From the NCBI GenBank assembly GCA_031401675.1, contig JANNRR010000136.1, positions 4,178-68,177 on the forward strand: a DNA stretch of 64,000 nt, read 5' to 3'. This stretch comes from JANNRR01 sp031401675 (GTDB taxonomy: Bacteria > Pseudomonadota > Alphaproteobacteria > Rhodobacterales > Rhodobacteraceae). The position numbers were made by a program, and so were the translations under genes. Below the pieces are notes generated by a model. The model ran no database searches. It was not told the origin of the DNA and saw only the letters and a list, made by a program, of their open reading frames with translations. Shown here one piece after another: positions 59,482 through 64,000 of the stretch. Every line of letters begins with the position of its first letter. The stretch's first letter is position 1.

Positions 59482-60546
59482 ATGGCTGTAGATGTGACGG
59501 TGCGCGGTGCGGGCGTGTTCGGGCTGGCCATCGCCTATGAGTGCGCCCGCCGCGGCGCGCGGGTGCGGGTGATCGAGCCGGTTGCGGTCGCGGCCGGGGC
59601 CAGCGGCGGGCCGGTCGGGGCGTTGGCGCCGCATGTGCCCGAGGGTTGGAATGCAAAGAAGGCGTTCCAGCTGGACAGTCTCTTGTTGTCAGCGGAGTTC
59701 TGGGGCGGATTGGCGGCAGTGTCGGGATTGCCGACGGGCTATGGCCGCTTGGGCCGCTTGCAGCCGGTGGCGGATGCGGCGGCGCTGGCGCTGGCCCGGC
59801 GCCGGGCGGCATCGGCGCTGGACTTTTGGCAAGGCGAGGCTGAGTGGCGGCTGGTGCAGGCGCGCGGCGGCTGGGAGCCGGCCAGCCCGAGCGGCTGGCT
59901 GATCCATGATGACCTAAGCGCCCGGCTGCATCCGGGACTGGCCTGCTCGGCGCTGGTGGCGGCGATAGGGGCGTTGGGTGGCGAAGTGATCGTGGGGCCC
60001 GCAGATGTGCCGGCAGCGGGCCCAGTGATTTGGACGACCGGGGTGGCCGGGCTGGCGGCGTTGTCAGCCGATCTGGGCTACCCAGTCGGCGTCGCAGAAA
60101 AGGGGCAGGCGGTGCTGTTACGGCATGACGCACGGCAGGCACCGCAGTTGCTCGTGGACGGGTTGCATGTCGTCCCGCACGCCGATGGCACGGTTGCGGT
60201 CGGGTCGACCAGCGAGCGCGGGTTTGACAGCGTGGGGCCGGACGATAAGCTGGACGCTTTGCTTTCGCGCGCCGTTGCAGCCATGCCGATGCTGGCCGGA
60301 GCGCCGGTTTTGGCGCGGTGGGCCGGGCTTCGGCCACGAACGGTCAGCCGTAGCCCGATCTTGGGCGAATGGCCGGGGCGGCCCGGGTGGTTCGTGGCGA
60401 ACGGCGGATTCAAGATCGGCTTCGGTCTGGCCCCGAAAGTGGCGCAGGTGATGGCCGAACTGGTGCTGGAGGGGCGGGACGGGATTCCGGACGGGTTCCG
60501 GGTTGAGGATTGCCTGTCGCCAACGCCCGGGTCCGGGGGCAGTTGA
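59482..60546 (+). CDS. FAD-dependent oxidoreductase, DAO family (MnmC C-domain-like)
   Basis: A 354-residue flavoprotein. VTVRGAGVFGLAIAYECARRGARVRVIE is the N-terminal FAD fold (GxGxxG as GAGVFG), and the C-terminus has VVPHADGTVAVGSTSERGFD and the FAD contact WAGLRPRTVSRSPILGEWPGRPGWFVANGGFKIGFGLAP. It resembles glycine oxidase/ThiO and the MnmC oxidase domain that removes a carboxymethyl group at U34. Divergence from mnmD supports the MnmC-like role; this is inference. Confidence 0.78.
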   Translation: MAVDVTVRGAGVFGLAIAYECARRGARVRVIEPVAVAAGASGGPVGALAPHVPEGWNAKKAFQLDSLLLSAEFWGGLAAVSGLPTGYGRLGRLQPVADAAALALARRRAASALDFWQGEAEWRLVQARGGWEPASPSGWLIHDDLSARLHPGLACSALVAAIGALGGEVIVGPADVPAAGPVIWTTGVAGLAALSADLGYPVGVAEKGQAVLLRHDARQAPQLLVDGLHVVPHADGTVAVGSTSERGFDSVGPDDKLDALLSRAVAAMPMLAGAPVLARWAGLRPRTVSRSPILGEWPGRPGWFVANGGFKIGFGLAPKVAQVMAELVLEGRDGIPDGFRVEDCLSPTPGSGGS

Positions 60547-60568
60547 CTGTTTGCGCAAAAAGCAGGTC

Positions 60569-61111
60569 TCAGGGATGGGTTGATTCGGCCCGGAGCGCGG
60601 TCATCAGTTCGTCCAGGGTCTTTTGAATGCGCGGGTTGATCAGGCGGCCTTGATCGTCAAAGGCATTGCTGCCGTCGGCCACGCACAGCTCGGGACCGGG
60701 CAACAGGCGGGGGCGGAACGGGGTCAGGGCGAGGCGCAGGGCGAACTGACCGCGGGCACCACCCTCGCGCCCGTCATTGGCTGAGAGGATGGCGACGGCC
60801 TTGCCGCGCCACGGGCTGCCGCTGGTGCGGCTGACCCAGTCGAGGGCGTTTTTCAGCGCACCGGTAATGGACTTGTTGTACTCTGGTGCAGCGATGATCA
60901 CGGCAGTGGCGGCGGTGATCTGGGCGGCAAGGGTCTGGACGCCAGCGGGAATGCCGGTCGCCTCCTCGAGATCACCGTCGTAAAGCGGCAGGTGCAGATT
61001 GGCCTGCACAAAGGATTGCGGCGCATAGGCTTCGGCGGCGGCCAGCATCAGTTTGCGGTTCGTGCTGCCGATGCGGAGGGCGCCGCAGATGCCAAGAAGG
61101 GTATCGGTCAT
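60569..61111 (-). CDS. NADPH-dependent FMN reductase
   Basis: A 180-residue flavodoxin-fold reductase. LLGICGALRIGSTNRKLMLAAAE is the FMN phosphate loop and IIAAPEYNKSITGALKNALDWVSR the conserved isoalloxazine-binding segment of the FMN/chromate/quinone reductase family. It reduces FMN, quinones or azo-type compounds with NAD(P)H. It is tail-to-tail with the FAD oxidoreductase gene and upstream of nothing obvious. Monocistronic. Confidence 0.87.
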   Translation of the reverse strand: MTDTLLGICGALRIGSTNRKLMLAAAEAYAPQSFVQANLHLPLYDGDLEEATGIPAGVQTLAAQITAATAVIIAAPEYNKSITGALKNALDWVSRTSGSPWRGKAVAILSANDGREGGARGQFALRLALTPFRPRLLPGPELCVADGSNAFDDQGRLINPRIQKTLDELMTALRAESTHP

Positions 61112-61190
61112 TTCAGCCTCTGGCCCGCGCCCGAAAGTGTGGGGATACGGGCGGGTCCAAAGGAGCAGGTTCGGCGGCGAGGGGCAACCC

Positions 61191-61676
61191 CTACACGAGG
61201 CTCATCGCTAGATCGTCGAGTTGCCGTGCGGCGGTGCCCCAGCCGCCTTCAAAGCCCATTTCGGCGTGACGGTCGCGGTCGGACGGGGAGCGGTGCTTGG
61301 CCAGCGCCGTGTAGCTGGTACCGCCATCCGGAAGGTCGCGGAAGCTGACGGTGGCGGTGAAGCCGAGGAACGCTGCCTCAGGTTGCCAGTCTGCCGACAT
61401 CAGATCGGTGAACACCAGCTTTTCCAGCGGAACCACTTCCAGAAAGCAGCCGTTGCTCGGATTGCGCTCGCCATCGGGCCCCGCCATCAGAGTGTAAAAC
61501 TGCCCGCCGGCGCGCAGGTCTATCGTGGCTTCGATGGTTTGCCAGGGTTTGGGGCAGAACCATTGGCGCAGCAACTCCGGCTCCGTCCAGCAGCGCCAGA
61601 TCAGTGCGCGCGGGGACTTGAGTGTGCGGACCAGCAGCAGGTTGTTCGGTCCGAGTGGTTCCGTCATCTGGTTCAT
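61191..61676 (-). CDS. SRPBCC / AHSA1-type domain protein
   Basis: A 161-residue helix-grip protein. NLLLVRTLKSPRALIWRCWTEPELLRQWFCPKPW is the typical start, followed by GGQFYTLMAGPDGERNPSNGCFLEVVPLEKLVFTD and a C-terminal helix GFEGGWGTAARQLDDLA. These bind hydrophobic ligands; here it is encoded with an ArsR-type regulator, a common pair in which both proteins respond to an unknown stress or toxic ligand. It overlaps that gene by ATGA (61673-61676). Confidence 0.82.
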   Translation of the reverse strand: MNQMTEPLGPNNLLLVRTLKSPRALIWRCWTEPELLRQWFCPKPWQTIEATIDLRAGGQFYTLMAGPDGERNPSNGCFLEVVPLEKLVFTDLMSADWQPEAAFLGFTATVSFRDLPDGGTSYTALAKHRSPSDRDRHAEMGFEGGWGTAARQLDDLAMSLV

Positions 61677-62011
61677 GCTTCCTCCCTAGCCAGCCGCAGG
61701 GCCAGCGCATCCAGCCGGTCGAGCCGGGATTCCCATTGGCGGACCTGATTGCCCAGCCAGTCGCTGATTCCGCCAAGGGCGGCGGGATCCATTTCGCAGG
61801 TTCTGACCCGGCCCGCCTTGTGCGAACGGATCAGGCCCGCGGTTTCCAGCACCTTCAGATGCTGCATGACGGTCGGCAGTGCCATGCCGAATGGCCGGGC
61901 CAGTTCGCTGACCGCCGCCGGGCCGTTTGTCAGCCGCTCGACGATGGCGCGACGGGTCGGGTCGGCCAGGGCGGCAAAGCTTGCATCGAGGGTGGTTTGA
62001 TAGGTAGTCAT
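61673..62011 (-). CDS. ArsR family (winged-helix) transcriptional regulator
   Basis: A 112-residue repressor-like protein. DASFAALADPTRRAIVERLTNGPAAVSELARPFGMALPTVMQHLKVLETAGLI is the ArsR winged helix. It lacks the metal-binding Cys pairs of true ArsR, so it probably senses a non-metal signal. First gene of an ArsR-SRPBCC pair, joined by ATGA overlap. The start at 62011 fits the family; AT-rich DNA just upstream (TAACTAAGTAT) is a plausible promoter/operator. Confidence 0.85.
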   Translation of the reverse strand: MTTYQTTLDASFAALADPTRRAIVERLTNGPAAVSELARPFGMALPTVMQHLKVLETAGLIRSHKAGRVRTCEMDPAALGGISDWLGNQVRQWESRLDRLDALALRLAREEA

Positions 62012-62105
62012 ATAACTAAGTATCACGGTTTCCGCCGCCCGGCAAGCGGTCTGATTGACCGCAGCGCCGGAGGCAGGCAAGGCTGGGGCAACAGGGGGTG
62101 GTGTG

Positions 62106-63776
62106 ATGATGCGGCATGGCGGGCAGATACTGGTGGATCAGTTGAGGGTGCAGGGAGTCACCCGGGTGTTTTCGGTGCCGGGGGAAAGCTTTCTGGCGGC
62201 GCTGGACGGGCTTTACGACAGCGGCATCCAGAACGTGGTCTGCCGGCAGGAAGGCAGTGCTGCGATGATGGCCGAGGCGCAGGGCAAGCTGACCGGGCGG
62301 CCGGGGGTGCTGTTCGTGACGCGGGGGCCGGGAGCGTGCAACGCAGCGTCCGGCATTCACGTGGCCAGGCAGGATTCGACGCCGATGCTGGTGTTTGTCG
62401 GGCAGATCGCGCGGGGGCACCGCGACCGCGAGGGGTTTCAGGAAGTGGATTACCGGGGGTTCTTCGGCCCGTTGGCCAAGTGGGTGGCCGAAGTGGATCA
62501 GCTGGAGCGGCTGCCGGAATACATCAGCCGGGCGTTTCATCTGGCGATGTCGGGGCGGCCGGGGCCGGTGGTGCTGGCCCTGCCCGAGGACATGTTGAGC
62601 GGGGTGGCCGAGGTGCCCGACCTGGGGCCGGTGACTGTGGCCCCCGATGCGGTATCGGGCGCGCAGGTGGCGGCGGTGCTGGCGATGCTGGCGGCGGCGG
62701 CGCGGCCCCTGGTGGTTGCGGGCGGGTCGGGCTGGTCGGCGGCGGCGGCGGCGGATCTGGCGCGGTTTGCCGGGGCGTGGGGGGTGCCGGTGGCGGTGCC
62801 GTTCCGGCGGCAAGACTATCTCGACAACCGGCTTGCCGCTTACGTCGGCGATCTGGGGGTTGGGATGAACCCGGCGCTGGGGGCACGGCTGGCGGCGGCG
62901 GACCTGCTGCTGGTGCTGGGATCGCGGCTGGGGGATATTGCGACCGGCGGCTATGAGCTCCTGGACCCGGCGCGGCTGCGGGCGCGTCTGGTGCATGTGC
63001 ATCCTGATCCGGACGAGTTGGGGCGGGTGTTCCGGCCTGATCTGGGGATTGCGGTCGGGGCACCGGCGATGCTGGCGGCGCTGGCGCGGACGAATGGCGG
63101 AGGGAAGTGGACTGGGTGGGCGGCTGCGGCGCGGGGCGAATATGAGCGGTGGGGAGTGCCGGTGGCAACGCCGGGGGCGGTCAAGCTGGAAGGGGTGGTG
63201 GGATGGTTGTCGGAGCATCTGCCGGAGGATGCCATGGTGACCAACGGCGCGGGGAACTACGCGGCGTTCGTGCACCGCTATTTCCGCTACAAGCGCTACC
63301 GCACCCAGGTGGCGCCGACCAGCGGCAGCATGGGCTACGGCTTTCCCGCCGCGATTGCCGCCAAACTGGAGCATCCCGAGCGGGTGGTGGTGTGTTTTGC
63401 CGGCGACGGCTGTTTTCAGATGACCCTCAACGAGTTCTCCACGGCGGTGCAGCATGGGGCGGCGGTGGTGGTCGTGGTCTGCAACAACGGGCGCTATGGC
63501 ACGATAAGGATGCATCAGGAACGGCACTATCCGGGGCGGGTGTCGGGGACTGACCTTGTCAACCCGGACTTCGCGGCGCTGGCGCGGGCTTATGGCGGGC
63601 ATGGCGAGACGGTGACGCGGGGCGAGGATTTTCCGGCGGCGTTCGGGCGGGCGCTGGCCTCGGGGGTGCCGGCGCTGATCGAACTGACGCTGGACGGTGA
63701 AGCGCTGACCACCGGGGCGACGCTGAGCGAGGTCAGGGCGCAGGGGGTGGCGCGGATGGGGGTTTTGGGGGGATAA
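62106..63776 (+). CDS. Thiamine pyrophosphate-dependent enzyme (acetolactate synthase-like large subunit)
   Basis: A 556-residue ThDP enzyme. The N-terminal PYR domain has VTRVFSVPGESFLAALDGLYD and the catalytic Glu in NVVCRQEGSAAMMAEA. A central domain follows, then the PP domain with TSGSMGYGFPAAIAA and VVCFAGDGCFQMTLNEFST (GDG...N motif for Mg-ThDP) with CNNGRYGTIRMHQ. Family members include acetolactate synthase, glyoxylate carboligase, oxalyl-CoA decarboxylase and benzoylformate decarboxylase; substrate not decided. Start at 62106 or 62109 after a GGGGGTGG site. The gene ends in an intrinsic terminator. Confidence 0.85.
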   Translation: MMRHGGQILVDQLRVQGVTRVFSVPGESFLAALDGLYDSGIQNVVCRQEGSAAMMAEAQGKLTGRPGVLFVTRGPGACNAASGIHVARQDSTPMLVFVGQIARGHRDREGFQEVDYRGFFGPLAKWVAEVDQLERLPEYISRAFHLAMSGRPGPVVLALPEDMLSGVAEVPDLGPVTVAPDAVSGAQVAAVLAMLAAAARPLVVAGGSGWSAAAAADLARFAGAWGVPVAVPFRRQDYLDNRLAAYVGDLGVGMNPALGARLAAADLLLVLGSRLGDIATGGYELLDPARLRARLVHVHPDPDELGRVFRPDLGIAVGAPAMLAALARTNGGGKWTGWAAAARGEYERWGVPVATPGAVKLEGVVGWLSEHLPEDAMVTNGAGNYAAFVHRYFRYKRYRTQVAPTSGSMGYGFPAAIAAKLEHPERVVVCFAGDGCFQMTLNEFSTAVQHGAAVVVVVCNNGRYGTIRMHQERHYPGRVSGTDLVNPDFAALARAYGGHGETVTRGEDFPAAFGRALASGVPALIELTLDGEALTTGATLSEVRAQGVARMGVLGG

Positions 63777-63791
63777 CGGTGGAATTTGAAA

Positions 63792-63870
63792 ATGTCCCGA
63801 CTCGGGACATTTTTTTAGTTGTTCTATATCAATGTGTTAGGGTGGTCCCATTAGGGGATTCTCACACTAC
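63792..63870 (+). terminator. Terminator-linked conserved element, copy B
   Basis: GTCCCGACTCGGGAC (63796-63810) followed by ATTTTTTTAGTTGTTC ends the ThDP enzyme transcript. The tail ATATCAATGTGTTAGGGTGG continues to ATTAGGGGATTC, matching copy A almost base for base and sharing the first part with copy C. A GANTC (CcrM-type) site is in the tail. Confidence 0.8.
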
Positions 63871-63943
63871 ACGACAGCAGGGGTTGGCGAGGGCAGTGAG
63901 AGGTGGTTTTGTGTCGGACTCTTCCTCGCCAAAGGAGCGCCCG

Positions 63944-64000
63944 ATGGACCGACCCGTGATTACTGCCCTCGCTGATCTGCTACGCCGTCATGTTGATCTG
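63944..64000 (+). CDS. Start of an unidentified gene (3' truncated by window edge)
   Basis: ATG at 63944 begins MDRPVITALADLLRRHVDL and is open to the window end. An AAAGGAG ribosome site lies 7 bases upstream. The 5' leader has inverted arms TTGGCGAGG (63884-63892) and CCTCGCCAA (63924-63932), the second touching the ribosome site, so translation could be structure-controlled. Too little is visible to name a function. Confidence 0.55.
   Translation, partial: MDRPVITALADLLRRHVDL

Noticed and set aside
1..64000. tRNA genes, CRISPR arrays, prophage, transposases
   Set aside because: None seen on either strand; repeats found are palindromes, short tandem arrays or the terminator-linked elements.

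Overview
The window reads as one chromosomal stretch of a GC-rich (roughly two thirds G+C) alphaproteobacterium, most likely of the Rhodobacterales (Rhodobacteraceae/Paracoccaceae). Supporting this are an aa3-type cytochrome c oxidase subunit IV microprotein, a membrane-bound cytochrome-c-type urate hydroxylase (PuuD), a DUF3309 microprotein, a MobB fusion of a kind I recall from that order, and a TsaC/Sua5 long form. I see no rRNA, tRNA, CRISPR array, phage or insertion sequence. Coding density is high, and genes are chained by 4-bp ATGA/GTGA overlaps in many operons.

Layout. 0-5 kb: a 5'-truncated HyuA-HyuB (hydantoinase/oxoprolinase) fusion, a methyltransferase and a DHFR-like reductase. 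5-7.4 kb: cydAB quinol oxidase. 7.6-12.4 kb: a purine-catabolic cluster (allA, ureidoglycine aminohydrolase, puuE-uraD fusion; divergent uraH and puuD) that takes urate to glyoxylate, except for allantoate hydrolysis, which is not encoded here. 12.7-18.9 kb: a six-gene, fully overlapping galactoside operon (GalM, GH42 beta-galactosidase, SMP-30 lactonase, DgoA, DgoK, SDR dehydrogenase). It gives a De Ley-Doudoroff galactose pathway lacking only the dehydratase. 19-23 kb: zinc uptake, with znuA divergent from zur-znuC-znuB around a palindromic Zur box. 23-29 kb: tsaC/Sua5, acyl-CoA dehydrogenase plus an MBL hydrolase, and an RTX protein. 29-34 kb: the CcO subunit IV microprotein, a lipoprotein, mobA-mobB-GNAT, a membrane protein and greA. 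34-45 kb: ETF-QO, a TPR protein, ispE, dipeptide epimerase, D-amino-acid transaminase, a DUF1244/GIY-YIG fusion, a HAD phosphatase, an N-formylglutamate amidohydrolase and pyruvate kinase. 45-51 kb: rpmI-rplT, pheS and pheT with small neighbours. 51-58 kb: a YqjD/YqjE-like pair, a Crp/Fnr regulator, small genes, GST, mscL, and ald with its Lrp regulator. 58-64 kb: EamA exporter, mnmD/mnmC-like split pair, FMN reductase, ArsR-SRPBCC pair, a ThDP enzyme and the start of one further gene.

The most striking item is ZnuC. A normal ATPase core of about 237 residues is followed by about 306 residues of His/Asp/Pro-rich tandem repeats with about 50 histidines, inside a Zur-linked operon. Other unexplained structure: a family of terminator-linked intergenic elements in three copies (about 23.0, 57.8 and 63.8 kb); two of these bound, in inverted orientation, a segment with reversed strand composition. 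There is also a two-tier hairpin with a CCUCC-containing loop (52.1 kb), a 17-bp inverted repeat plus a 20-bp palindrome (12.6 kb), tandem hairpins (18.9 kb), and a 19-bp operator-like palindrome between the divergent purine genes (10.6 kb).
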